Below, in pieces: positions 5,489 through 12,966 of a stretch of 14,948 nt of DNA (position 1 is its first letter; each line of letters begins with the position of its first letter). Below the pieces are notes generated by a model that made no database searches, was not told the DNA's origin, and saw only the letters and a program-made list of their open reading frames with translations. Origin of the DNA: Acidimicrobiia bacterium (lineage in GTDB: Bacteria; Actinomycetota; Acidimicrobiia; Acidimicrobiales; Acidimicrobilacustridaceae); NCBI GenBank assembly GCA_016462055.1, contig JAEMTX010000029.1, positions 1 through 14,948 of the forward strand, in the 5' to 3' direction. A program made the position numbers and the translations under genes.

Positions 5489-6892
5489 ATGGCCCCGAGA
5501 ACCCTGTCGCAAAAACTTTGGGACGATCACGTCGTACATCGCTCCGATGGTGAGCCCGACGTGCTTTACATCGATCTCCACCTCGTGCACGAAGTGACCT
5601 CGCCACAAGCGTTTGATGGTTTGCGCATCCACGACCGGACGGTTCGGCGACCTGAACTCACCGTTGCCACCGAGGATCACAACGTCCCCACTTCTGACAT
5701 CGACAAACCCATCGCCGACCCGATCTCGCGCAAGCAGGTCGATGTGTTGCGGGCCAACACCGCCGAGTTCGGCATTGTCGAACACGCCATGGGTACTCCC
5801 GGTCAAGGCATCGTGCATGTGATCGGACCAGAACAAGGTCTGACCATGCCCGGTATGACCATCGTGTGCGGCGACAGCCACACCGCTACGCACGGCGCGT
5901 TCGGCGCGCTGGCCTTCGGCATCGGTACTTCTGAAGTCGAACACGTCATGGCCACTCAGACTCTCCCCCAGCATCCGGCCTCAACCATGGCCGTGAATGT
6001 GAACGGCGCACTTCCCGACGGCGTCACCGCCAAAGATCTCGTGCTGGCCATCATCGGCCGCATCGGTACAGGCGGCGGCATCGGTTCTGTCATCGAATAT
6101 CGCGGTGAAGCAATCCGTTCGCTGTCGATGGAAGGCCGCATGACGGTCTGCAACATGTCGATCGAAGCCGGAGCCAAAGCTGGCCTCATCGCTCCCGACG
6201 AAATCACCTTCGACTACCTCAAGGGTCGTAAGTACGCCCCGACTGGTGCCGATTGGGAAACTGCAGTTGCATACTGGCGCACACTCCCCACCGATGAAGG
6301 TGCGGTGTTCGACAAGGTTGTCGACATCGATGCCACGAAACTTCGTCCCTTCGTTTCATGGGGAACCAACCCTGGTCAAGTCATCGAGCTCGATAGCAAT
6401 GTGCCCGATCCGGCCTCGTTCGCCGATTCCGGAGAACGCGATGCTGCATCTCGCGCCCTTGAGTACATGGGACTCACCGCGGGCATGCCGATCAAAGACA
6501 TACCCGTGCAGACCGTGTTCATCGGTTCGTGTACCAACAGCCGCATCGAGGATCTTCGTGCCGCAGCTTCGGTTGCCGAAGGTCGTCAGGTTGCGGCCGG
6601 TGTGCGCGCCATGGTCGTTCCGGGTTCGTTCATGGTGAAGGGTCAAGCCGAAGCCGAGGGCCTCGACAAGATTTTCACTGCAGCCGGTTTCGATTGGCGC
6701 GAACCGGGTTGTTCGATGTGTCTTGCGATGAACCCCGACAAGTTGGCCCCGGGTGAGCGTTCGGCATCAACCTCCAACCGCAACTTTGAAGGACGACAGG
6801 GCAAGGGTGGTCGCACTCATCTCGTCTCCCCCGCTGTCGCTGCTGCAACTGCAATTGCCGGAACCTTCGCCGATCCTCGCGATCTGGCCTGA
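5489..6892 (+). CDS. leuC: 3-isopropylmalate dehydratase large subunit
   Basis: Catalytic [4Fe-4S] subunit of isopropylmalate isomerase, which converts 2-isopropylmalate to 3-isopropylmalate (second leucine step) as a complex with LeuD. The 467 residues are the usual length for the bacterial LeuC of aconitase type. The three cluster ligands are visible: Cys348 in GSCTNSR, and Cys408 and Cys411 in GCSMCLAMN. TLSQKLWDDHVV, VCGDSHTATHGAFGALAFGIGTSEVEHV and SNRNFEGRQGKGGRTHLVSP are family landmarks, the last being substrate-binding. ATG 5489 has AGGAG at 5478-5482, 6 nt upstream. leuD follows after 16 nt in the same transcript. Divergent from the IclR regulator. Confidence 0.97.
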   Translation: MAPRTLSQKLWDDHVVHRSDGEPDVLYIDLHLVHEVTSPQAFDGLRIHDRTVRRPELTVATEDHNVPTSDIDKPIADPISRKQVDVLRANTAEFGIVEHAMGTPGQGIVHVIGPEQGLTMPGMTIVCGDSHTATHGAFGALAFGIGTSEVEHVMATQTLPQHPASTMAVNVNGALPDGVTAKDLVLAIIGRIGTGGGIGSVIEYRGEAIRSLSMEGRMTVCNMSIEAGAKAGLIAPDEITFDYLKGRKYAPTGADWETAVAYWRTLPTDEGAVFDKVVDIDATKLRPFVSWGTNPGQVIELDSNVPDPASFADSGERDAASRALEYMGLTAGMPIKDIPVQTVFIGSCTNSRIEDLRAAASVAEGRQVAAGVRAMVVPGSFMVKGQAEAEGLDKIFTAAGFDWREPGCSMCLAMNPDKLAPGERSASTSNRNFEGRQGKGGRTHLVSPAVAAATAIAGTFADPRDLA

Positions 6893-6908
6893 GAGAGCTG
6901 AGCACATC

Positions 6909-7505
6909 ATGGAACCAGTCATCACCATCACCGGAACCGCACTTCCGCTCGACCGTTCCGACGTCGACACCGATCAGATCATCCCGAGCGATTGGCTCAA
7001 GCGGGTTGAGCGCACCGGCTTTGGTCAGGGACTCTTCTCAGAGTGGCGTGAAGATCCCGAGTTCGTCATGAACCTTCCGCAGTTCGGCGAGGCGTGCATC
7101 CTTGTGGCCGGGGCCAACTTCGGCGTGGGTTCATCTCGAGAACACGCCGTGTGGTCGATCATGGATTACGGCTTCAAAGCCGTCATCGCCCCCCGCTTCG
7201 GCGACATCTTCCGCAACAACTCCGCCAAGAACGGTCTGGTACCCGTTGTGCTCCCCGCCGACGTAAGCGATCGCATCCTGCGTGCCGTTGAAGCAGATCC
7301 GACCGTTGAGATCACCATCGACATCGCCACCAAGCGCGTTGTCGTTGCTTCGCTCGATATCGACGTGGAGTTTCCGCTCGATAATTCGACCCAGGAACGA
7401 TTCCTGAATGGCCTCGATGACATCGCCATCACACTTCAGCACGTCGATGCCATCGCGGCCTTCGAAGCCACTCGCCCGGTGTGGATGCCGGCAACGAATC
7501 GCTGA
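6909..7505 (+). CDS. leuD: 3-isopropylmalate dehydratase small subunit
   Basis: Swivelling small subunit that completes the isopropylmalate isomerase active site with LeuC. The length of 198 residues is normal. It begins MEPVITITGTALPLDRSDVD and contains DVDTDQIIPSDWLKR, the GANFGVGSSREHA loop and FGDIFRNNSAKNGL, all characteristic of LeuD. The frame is open back to 6753, inside leuC. ATG 6909 matches the family N-terminus and has a purine-rich GAGAGAG stretch about 10 nt upstream, so I start it there. Its TGA (7503-7505) is separated from the leuA TAG on the other strand by a single base. Confidence 0.96.
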   Translation: MEPVITITGTALPLDRSDVDTDQIIPSDWLKRVERTGFGQGLFSEWREDPEFVMNLPQFGEACILVAGANFGVGSSREHAVWSIMDYGFKAVIAPRFGDIFRNNSAKNGLVPVVLPADVSDRILRAVEADPTVEITIDIATKRVVVASLDIDVEFPLDNSTQERFLNGLDDIAITLQHVDAIAAFEATRPVWMPATNR

Positions 7506-7506
7506 A

Positions 7507-9087
7507 CTAACTGAGCGAGCCCGGCCGCGACACTGCGGTCGGGTCGTCGCCGGTGTCACGGACCCGCACGATGCGGTTCAGTGCATTGAGCAGTGCTCGG
7601 GCTGAAGCTTCGACCACATCGGTGGACAGGCCACGACCTGGCATCGAAACACCATCGACCTCGAAGCGCAGGGCAACGTCGGCCAATGCATCGACACCGC
7701 CGGTCACTGAGGTGACGGCGTAGTCGGTGAGGGTGCCTGCAATGCCCGTGGCAGTATGGATCGCGGCGCAGGCGGCGTCGACCATGCCTGAACCTTCAGC
7801 GGTCGCTTCGATCTTGGTGCCGTCGTGATCGAGCACAATCGTTGCTGTCGGTGTCGAACTCGAACCACCGTGGCTATCGAGTGAGATGAGTGAGAAGGCG
7901 TAGCGAACGGTGTCGCCTGTTTCCTCGGCGACCAATGCTTCGAGGTCGGCATCGCTCAATTCGACCTTGCGGTCGGCCAATTCCTTGAATCGAGTGAAGA
8001 CCTGATTCAGCGCGTCGCCGTGCAGGTCATAACCCATCTTCTTCAGTGTGTCGGCGAACGCGTGACGACCTGAGTGCTTGCCCAGAACGATCTTCGATTC
8101 GCCCTGACCAACGGCGGCTGGGTCCATGATTTCGTACGTGGTGCGCTCATTCAGCACACCGTGCTGATGAATACCTGATTCATGAGCAAACGCATTACGA
8201 CCAACAACGGCCTTGTTGTACTGCACCGGATAACCAGTCAGTCGGCTGACCAGACGTGAAGTGCGGGCCAACTCTTCTGACTTGATGCCGGTGTCAATGC
8301 CGCCGAAGTAATCGGAACGAGTGCGCAGCGCCATCACAATCTCTTCGAGCGCCGCGTTACCGGCACGCTCGCCCAAACCATTCACTGCGCATTCAACCTG
8401 ACGAGCGCCTAACTGCACTGCCGCCAACGAGTTGGCAACGGCCATGCCCAGATCGTTATGGCAATGAGTGGAGATGACGTAGTCACCCTTGACGAAGTTG
8501 CGGACGTTGGCCAAACGCTCGGCGTATTCCTGCGGAACGGCGAAACCCACAGTGTCGGGAATGTTCAACGTGGTCGCGCCGTTGTCGACAGCGATCTGCA
8601 GAACCTCGCACATGAAAGCGAAATCGGAACGTGACGCATCTTCGGGGGAAAACTCAACATCATCGGTGTAGGAACGAGCGCGCGCAACGCCGGATGCAGC
8701 CTCGGCCTTCACCTGATCGGGAGTCATGCGCAGTTTGTGCTTCATATGGGTTTCGCTTGTGGCAATAAAGACGTGAATACGAGGGTGCTCCGCTGACTCA
8801 ATTGCTTCCCAGCACCGATCGACGTCACCAAGCGCGGTGCGAGACAAACCGCAGATAACCGGGCCACGCACAGACTTGGCGATGGCTTGTACTGACTCGA
8901 AGTCGCCCTGGCTGGCGATCGGGAAACCGGCCTCGATCACATCGACGCCGAGACGAGCGAGTTGCTCGGCAATTTCAACCTTCTCGCCTTGATCAAGCGA
9001 GATTCCCGGCGACTGTTCGCCGTCACGAAGGGTCGTGTCGAAAATGATGACTCTGTCGGCTGCTGCGGTGGTATCGGTGGTGCTCAT
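7507..9087 (-). CDS. leuA: 2-isopropylmalate synthase
   Basis: Condenses acetyl-CoA with 2-ketoisovalerate, the committed and normally leucine-inhibited step of leucine synthesis. The TIM-barrel catalytic domain (about 12-285) has FDTTLRDGEQSPGISL with Arg21 and Asp22, and STHCHNDLGMAVAN with metal ligands His208 and His210. GLGERAGNAALEE follows. The linker holds NAFAHESGIHQHGVL and GKHSGRHAF. The C-terminal regulatory LeuA-dimer domain (about 390-500) is present, so feedback inhibition is expected. At 526 residues it resembles the E. coli-type LeuA more than the longer (about 600 aa) mycobacterial enzyme. ATG 9085-9087 has GAAAGG about 8 nt upstream. Expression is preceded by a Leu leader peptide and terminator. 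Confidence 0.97.
   Translation of the reverse strand: MSTTDTTAAADRVIIFDTTLRDGEQSPGISLDQGEKVEIAEQLARLGVDVIEAGFPIASQGDFESVQAIAKSVRGPVICGLSRTALGDVDRCWEAIESAEHPRIHVFIATSETHMKHKLRMTPDQVKAEAASGVARARSYTDDVEFSPEDASRSDFAFMCEVLQIAVDNGATTLNIPDTVGFAVPQEYAERLANVRNFVKGDYVISTHCHNDLGMAVANSLAAVQLGARQVECAVNGLGERAGNAALEEIVMALRTRSDYFGGIDTGIKSEELARTSRLVSRLTGYPVQYNKAVVGRNAFAHESGIHQHGVLNERTTYEIMDPAAVGQGESKIVLGKHSGRHAFADTLKKMGYDLHGDALNQVFTRFKELADRKVELSDADLEALVAEETGDTVRYAFSLISLDSHGGSSSTPTATIVLDHDGTKIEATAEGSGMVDAACAAIHTATGIAGTLTDYAVTSVTGGVDALADVALRFEVDGVSMPGRGLSTDVVEASARALLNALNRIVRVRDTGDDPTAVSRPGSLS
7520..7543. repeat. 9-bp hairpin at the leuD/leuA convergent junction
   Basis: CCCGGCCGC (7520-7528) pairs with GCGGTCGGG (7535-7543) with one G-U wobble and a 6-nt loop, 14 nt after the leuD stop and inside the last codons of leuA. 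No T tract follows on the plus strand, so it is not a classical terminator. It may stabilise the 3' end of leuCD mRNA. Confidence 0.35.
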
Positions 9088-9149
9088 AACGGTGCCTTTC
9101 GGGGCATGTGATGCTTTTCGGGGAACTAACGGAAACTGGCCGGAGAACG

Positions 9150-9182
9150 AAAAAACCTCCCGGCCCGAGGGCGCAGGAGGTT
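9150..9182 (-). terminator. intrinsic terminator of the leuA attenuator
   Basis: On the minus strand AACCTCC (9176-9182) pairs with GGAGGTT (9154-9160), extendable by two inner pairs, with a further GCCC/GGGC pairing possible in the loop. The stem runs into a U-rich tail of six U, the last four after the stem (9150-9153). It lies between the leader peptide and leuA, about 60 nt before the leuA start, as expected for an attenuator. Confidence 0.8.
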
Positions 9183-9208
9183 GGCAGGCGCCATATGTGG
9201 CACCCGCC
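9183..9208 (-). promoter_or_regulatory. first hairpin (1:2) of the leuA attenuator, starting on the leader stop codon
   Basis: GGCGGGTGCC (9199-9208) pairs with GGCGCCTGCC (9183-9192) over 10 positions, two of them G-U, with loop ACATAT. Its first base is the G of the leader peptide's TAG. A ribosome paused on the last Leu codons would mask the 5' arm. The freed GGCGC (9188-9192) could then pair with GCGCC (9170-9174) inside the terminator, a candidate antiterminator. Confidence 0.7.
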
Positions 9209-9243
9209 TAACGAAGTAGAAGCTCCAAGGAGAAAGAACGCAT
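9208..9243 (-). CDS. leucine leader peptide of leuA
   Basis: An 11-residue ORF, MRSFSLELLLR, runs from ATG 9241-9243 to TAG 9208-9210. Four of the 11 residues are Leu (TTG, then CTT CTA CTT), the last three in a row just before Arg-stop. It uses none of CTG or CTC, the usual Leu codons of a high-GC genome. A hairpin beginning on the stop codon and an intrinsic terminator follow, then leuA. This is ribosome-mediated attenuation by charged tRNA-Leu. Leader-peptide attenuation of leuA has been predicted comparatively in other actinobacteria. No Shine-Dalgarno sequence is present; the promoter position suggests a leaderless start. Confidence 0.85.
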   Translation of the reverse strand: MRSFSLELLLR

Positions 9244-9249
9244 AGCAAG

Positions 9250-9278
9250 AGTCTGCCGGGTTCCTATGGCGAAAGCAA
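9250..9278 (-). promoter_or_regulatory. candidate promoter of the leuA leader transcript
   Basis: On the minus strand, TTGCTT (9273-9278), a 17-nt spacer and CAGACT (9250-9255) are followed 6 nt later by the leader ATG. The geometry equals the iclR promoter and predicts transcription from the A of the leader start codon. The -10 box is a weak match, so the call is tentative. Confidence 0.4.
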
Positions 9279-9282
9279 CCAT

Positions 9283-9303
9283 GGGGCAATCCTCCCCTGC
9301 CCC
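9283..9303 (-). other. hairpin downstream of serA
   Basis: GGGGCA and TGCCCC (9298-9303 and 9283-9288) form a 6-bp stem with a 9-nt loop, 16 nt after the serA stop and just before the leuA leader promoter. No U tract follows, so it is at best a weak or factor-dependent end for serA transcripts. Read-through of serA into the leuA leader is possible. Confidence 0.3.
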
Positions 9304-9319
9304 AAAGGGACCGCTGGCC

Positions 9320-10876
9320 TCAGATGGCGTCGACGGAAACGACGCCATCAATGGCACGCAGGCGCTCGCACACCTCGGCCGGGACTGCACCGGTGATGGA
9401 CAGCACCATCATCGCCGAGGCGCCATTGGGGGCCTGACCCACGTCCATGTCGGCAATGTTCAGGCCAGCTTCGCCAACGATGGTGCCCACAAGCCCGATC
9501 ATGCCGGGGCGATCGTCGTTGCGGACCACGAGCATGTGATTGGCCGGAGGAACATCAACACGGTGATCGTCGACCATCACGAGGCGGGCTTCGCCATCGA
9601 GACCCATGAGGGTGCCGGCCAGCGAATGAGCGCCACCACGAATGGTGATGAGGTTTACGAAGTTATGCGCCGTGGTCGTGGTGGTTTCGGTAACGGTGAT
9701 ACCGCGTTCTTCGGCCATCTTCGGCGCGTTCACATACGACACTGGATCATCGCTAATGCGACCAAAGAATCCCTTAAGCAATGACAGCGTCAGGATGCGT
9801 GTGTCGTAACCGCCGATTTCACCTTCGTAGGAAACCTCGAGCGAAGAAACATCAGTTGCCAGTCCGCCAAAGGTTTCACCGAGTCGTTCGGCAAGCGAAA
9901 GGAACGGGCGAACAGTTTCACTGGCTTCAGCTGCGTTCACGTTCACCGCAAACGGAACAAATTCACCGGCAAGTGCAAGGCCCACCATTTCGGCAATGGT
10001 GTCGCCGGCTTTGTCCTGTGCTTCGTGCGTGCTGGCACCGAGATGCGGAGTGACAACAACCTCGGGAAGTTCAAACAACGGAGATTCGGTAGTGGGTTCT
10101 TTGTCGAACACATCGATGGCTGCACCGCCAACATGACCAGAACGAATTGCATCGGCAAGATCGCTTTCAACGATGATGCCGCCACGAGCGACATTCACAA
10201 TGCGAATACCCCTCTTGGCTTTGGCCAAACGCTCAGCGTTAATCAGGCCAACAGTTTCCGGTGTCTTGGCAACGTGCAACGTGACGAAATCAGAAACCTC
10301 AAGCAATGTGTCGAGATCGACAATGTCGATGTTCATCTTGCGCGCCATCTCGGGAGCAACGAAGGGGTCGTATGCGACGATCTTCATGCCAAAGGCCATT
10401 GCACGTTGGGCGACGAGCTTGCCGATACGACCGAGGCCGACAACACCGAGGGTCTTGTCAGAAAGTTCGACGCCGGTCCAGCGACTGCGTTCCCAGCGGC
10501 CAGCAACAAGCGCGGCATGAGCCTGAGGAACATTTCGAGCCATCGACAACAACAGCGCCATGGTGTGTTCGGCAGCAGAGAGAATGTTCGACTGCGGCGC
10601 GTTCACAACCATCACACCGCGTTCGGTGGCGGCCGCAGTGTCGACATTGTCGAGACCAATACCAGCGCGACCAACCACGATGAGGTCGGTTCCAGCAGCC
10701 AGGACCTCGGCGGTGACATCAGTGGCCGAACGGATGATGAGCGCGTGCGCTCCCTTGATGGCCTCGACCAGTTGCTCGGGGCTCAGGCCCTCCTGCACGT
10801 CGACGGTGTGGCCAGCAGCGCGAAGGCGGTCGAGGCCGCCGTCAGCGATGGTTTCAGTAACAAGGATCCGTGCCAT
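9320..10876 (-). CDS. serA: D-3-phosphoglycerate dehydrogenase
   Basis: Oxidises 3-phosphoglycerate to 3-phosphohydroxypyruvate with NAD+, the first step of serine synthesis. At 518 residues it is the long actinobacterial type. The substrate and nucleotide domains (about 1-310) have GRAGIGLDNVD, the Rossmann GLGRIGKLVAQRA, and catalytic Arg231 (VARGG), Glu260 (FDKEP) and His278 (TPHLGAST). An intervening ASB-type domain (about 320-435) and a C-terminal ACT domain (HMLVVRNDDRPGMIGLVGTI) follow; ACT domains in this family sense serine. ATG 10874-10876 has AAGGA upstream at a longish spacing. It starts 55 nt after the peptidase gene and is probably in its operon. The product's next enzyme, SerC, is encoded at the window's right end. 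Confidence 0.97.
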   Translation of the reverse strand: MARILVTETIADGGLDRLRAAGHTVDVQEGLSPEQLVEAIKGAHALIIRSATDVTAEVLAAGTDLIVVGRAGIGLDNVDTAAATERGVMVVNAPQSNILSAAEHTMALLLSMARNVPQAHAALVAGRWERSRWTGVELSDKTLGVVGLGRIGKLVAQRAMAFGMKIVAYDPFVAPEMARKMNIDIVDLDTLLEVSDFVTLHVAKTPETVGLINAERLAKAKRGIRIVNVARGGIIVESDLADAIRSGHVGGAAIDVFDKEPTTESPLFELPEVVVTPHLGASTHEAQDKAGDTIAEMVGLALAGEFVPFAVNVNAAEASETVRPFLSLAERLGETFGGLATDVSSLEVSYEGEIGGYDTRILTLSLLKGFFGRISDDPVSYVNAPKMAEERGITVTETTTTTAHNFVNLITIRGGAHSLAGTLMGLDGEARLVMVDDHRVDVPPANHMLVVRNDDRPGMIGLVGTIVGEAGLNIADMDVGQAPNGASAMMVLSITGAVPAEVCERLRAIDGVVSVDAI

Positions 10877-10931
10877 AGGGGTCCATCCTTACGGGCGCAA
10901 CGGCGAGTCGCCAACCCGGTTGCGGGGAAAG

Positions 10932-12959
10932 TCAGAGATGAGCAATGTCGATGGGTTCGACATCGTCAGCAAGATCGAAACCAAGGACCTTGCTGTAGAA
11001 ATACGCCTCGGCTTCGAGGGCTCGTTTGATCGTGGCGGCCTGTCGGAAACCGTGCTGTTCGCCTGCGAACTCAAGGTAAGCCCAAGGCACGCCGTTGGCA
11101 TCGAGCGCTTCGACAATCATTTGTGATTGGTTCGGTGGAACGATCTCGTCCTCGAGTCCCTGCAACACGATGAGAGGACATTCGAGATCTTCCACATGGT
11201 GGATCGGCGAACGCTCGGCGTAGATGTCGCTACGAGCGGGCCATGGCCCGACGAGTGAGTCGAGATAGCGGGCTTCGAACTTGTGCGTATCGCGAGCGAG
11301 CGCTTCAAGATCAGCCACGCCGTAGAGACTGCAGCCCGCAGCGAAAACGTCCCGGAACGTAAGTGCGCTCAACGTGGTGAAGCCTCCCGCACTTCCGCCG
11401 CGAATGATGAGTCGGTCGCGATCGGCGTCGCCGCGATCGATGAGGAAGCGCGTTGCGGCGATGGAATCATCGACATCAACAATTCCCCACTCACCGATAA
11501 GGCGGCGACGATACGAACGGCCGTAGCCAGTGGAGCCGCCGTAGTTGACGTCGACAACACCGAATCCACGTGACGTCCAGAACTGCACGCCGAGGTTCAG
11601 TTGCGGACGAGCAGCTGACGTGGGCCCACCGTGGCTCAGAACAATGAGCGGCGCTCGCTCGCCCTCGGGTGCGCTGAAGTCCGGATTGGTCGGCGGGTAA
11701 TAGAGGCCATGGGCGAACCGGTCGCCAGATGTTGCAAACGTGATCGATTCAGGAGTGGAGTACCACTCGGTACTGATGCCCAAGTCGCGTGCGGGCCGCA
11801 ACAATGCCGAGAGAACTGAGGTCAAACCGTCAATATCGGGCTTCGACGGAACGTCGAGCACAGCGACGACGGCTTCGGAGGTTGGCGACGCTCCGACAAC
11901 AACTGCGCCATAACCAAACGCGCGCACCGAAGACAGCGCGGTGAACGGCGACTCGAGCGGAACCATCACACCGCCGCCAGCAGGAATGACGCCGAGGTGA
12001 TCGATGCCCAACTTGAACCACGCAACGAGAATGCGGCCATCGGCCAGGACGGCGTAGCGCGAGTTGTCGAACACCCATTGGGGAACGCCGATCTCGGCAT
12101 CGACTGGCGCAATCGGCGTTGCGTCAGCGGCAACACCATTCGCAACGAGTTCATGAACAGCTTCAGCGGAGACTTGGTAGAGGTTCCACCAGTCGGTGCG
12201 GTCAGAAATGAAAAGCAACGAACCATCGGGCGCCCATTCGGGCTGCGTAATCGATTCATCGCGGCCGCCGGCAACCACGCGTGTCTCCCCCACGATGATC
12301 TGCCCATCGTCCGACTGATCGTCGAACATCGAGGCGACGCAAAGTTCGGTGCCGTCCCAGGGCATATCGGGGTGATTCCACCGGAACCACGTGAGCACGT
12401 TGCCGGAAGGATTCACGCGCGGTGCGGCAACAAAGTCCGAACCGGAGACAAGCACGACTGGTTCAGAGAGTTCACCGTGGGGATGGACGCGGACCGCAAC
12501 GATTTCGTTCACTGGCTCGTCGTCAGCGCTCACATGTCGTTCGCGCACACACACCACCCATCGACCATCGGCAGTGAATCGACCATCGGCATAGCGATCA
12601 CCGTGACGTTCACCGGGTTCAGGAGTAAGTGCTGTTGGCGTCGAGGTTCCCGCTGCCAATCGATACAAACGTTGGTCGGCCCAGTTCACAAACACAACGT
12701 CGGAACCATGCAACCACCATGCACCGCCGCCGTATTCGTGCACTCGAGTACGCGCACCGAATCCCTCGGGCAAGACATCAACGGCTCCGCCTACGGGATG
12801 ATGGCGAACCAACTGCACCCGTCCACCCTCTTCGGGTCGAGCTTCGCTCCACCAGACATCGTTGCCGCCGACGAAGACCTCGCCGATAGAGACGGATTTG
12901 GAAACGATGAGATCGGCAGTGATCGGCGAGGACCACGAACCGAACGGCGCAGTTGTCAT
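10932..12959 (-). CDS. S9 family oligopeptidase (prolyl oligopeptidase / acylaminoacyl peptidase type)
   Basis: A 675-residue serine peptidase expected to cleave short peptides in the cytosol; no signal peptide is seen. Residues about 1-400 are the beta-propeller gate, with repeats such as AAPRVNPSGNVLTWFRWNHP and ITQPEWAPDGSLLFISDRT. The C-terminal alpha/beta hydrolase domain shows SHGGPTSA (oxyanion), Ser523 in RGGSAGG, Asp604 in QGLEDEIVPP and His636 in GEQHGF, a complete triad in S9 order. It resembles the S9C group, but substrate preference cannot be read. ATG 12957-12959 gives the family-like start MTTAPFGSWSSPITADL; an in-frame TTG at 12986 would overlap the aminotransferase. Only 7 nt separate it from that gene. 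Confidence 0.92.
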   Translation of the reverse strand: MTTAPFGSWSSPITADLIVSKSVSIGEVFVGGNDVWWSEARPEEGGRVQLVRHHPVGGAVDVLPEGFGARTRVHEYGGGAWWLHGSDVVFVNWADQRLYRLAAGTSTPTALTPEPGERHGDRYADGRFTADGRWVVCVRERHVSADDEPVNEIVAVRVHPHGELSEPVVLVSGSDFVAAPRVNPSGNVLTWFRWNHPDMPWDGTELCVASMFDDQSDDGQIIVGETRVVAGGRDESITQPEWAPDGSLLFISDRTDWWNLYQVSAEAVHELVANGVAADATPIAPVDAEIGVPQWVFDNSRYAVLADGRILVAWFKLGIDHLGVIPAGGGVMVPLESPFTALSSVRAFGYGAVVVGASPTSEAVVAVLDVPSKPDIDGLTSVLSALLRPARDLGISTEWYSTPESITFATSGDRFAHGLYYPPTNPDFSAPEGERAPLIVLSHGGPTSAARPQLNLGVQFWTSRGFGVVDVNYGGSTGYGRSYRRRLIGEWGIVDVDDSIAATRFLIDRGDADRDRLIIRGGSAGGFTTLSALTFRDVFAAGCSLYGVADLEALARDTHKFEARYLDSLVGPWPARSDIYAERSPIHHVEDLECPLIVLQGLEDEIVPPNQSQMIVEALDANGVPWAYLEFAGEQHGFRQAATIKRALEAEAYFYSKVLGFDLADDVEPIDIAHL

Positions 12960-12966
12960 CAGTTGG

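Noticed and set aside
6753..6908. An upstream GTG start for leuD inside leuC.
   Set aside because: The added residues are a frame shadow of the leuC C-terminus; ATG 6909 matches the LeuD N-terminus.
9208..9390. A 60-residue minus-strand ORF ending in the leucine leader peptide.
   Set aside because: It begins inside the serA coding end. Only its last 11 codons have the leader-peptide signature, starting at ATG 9243 behind a promoter-like sequence.
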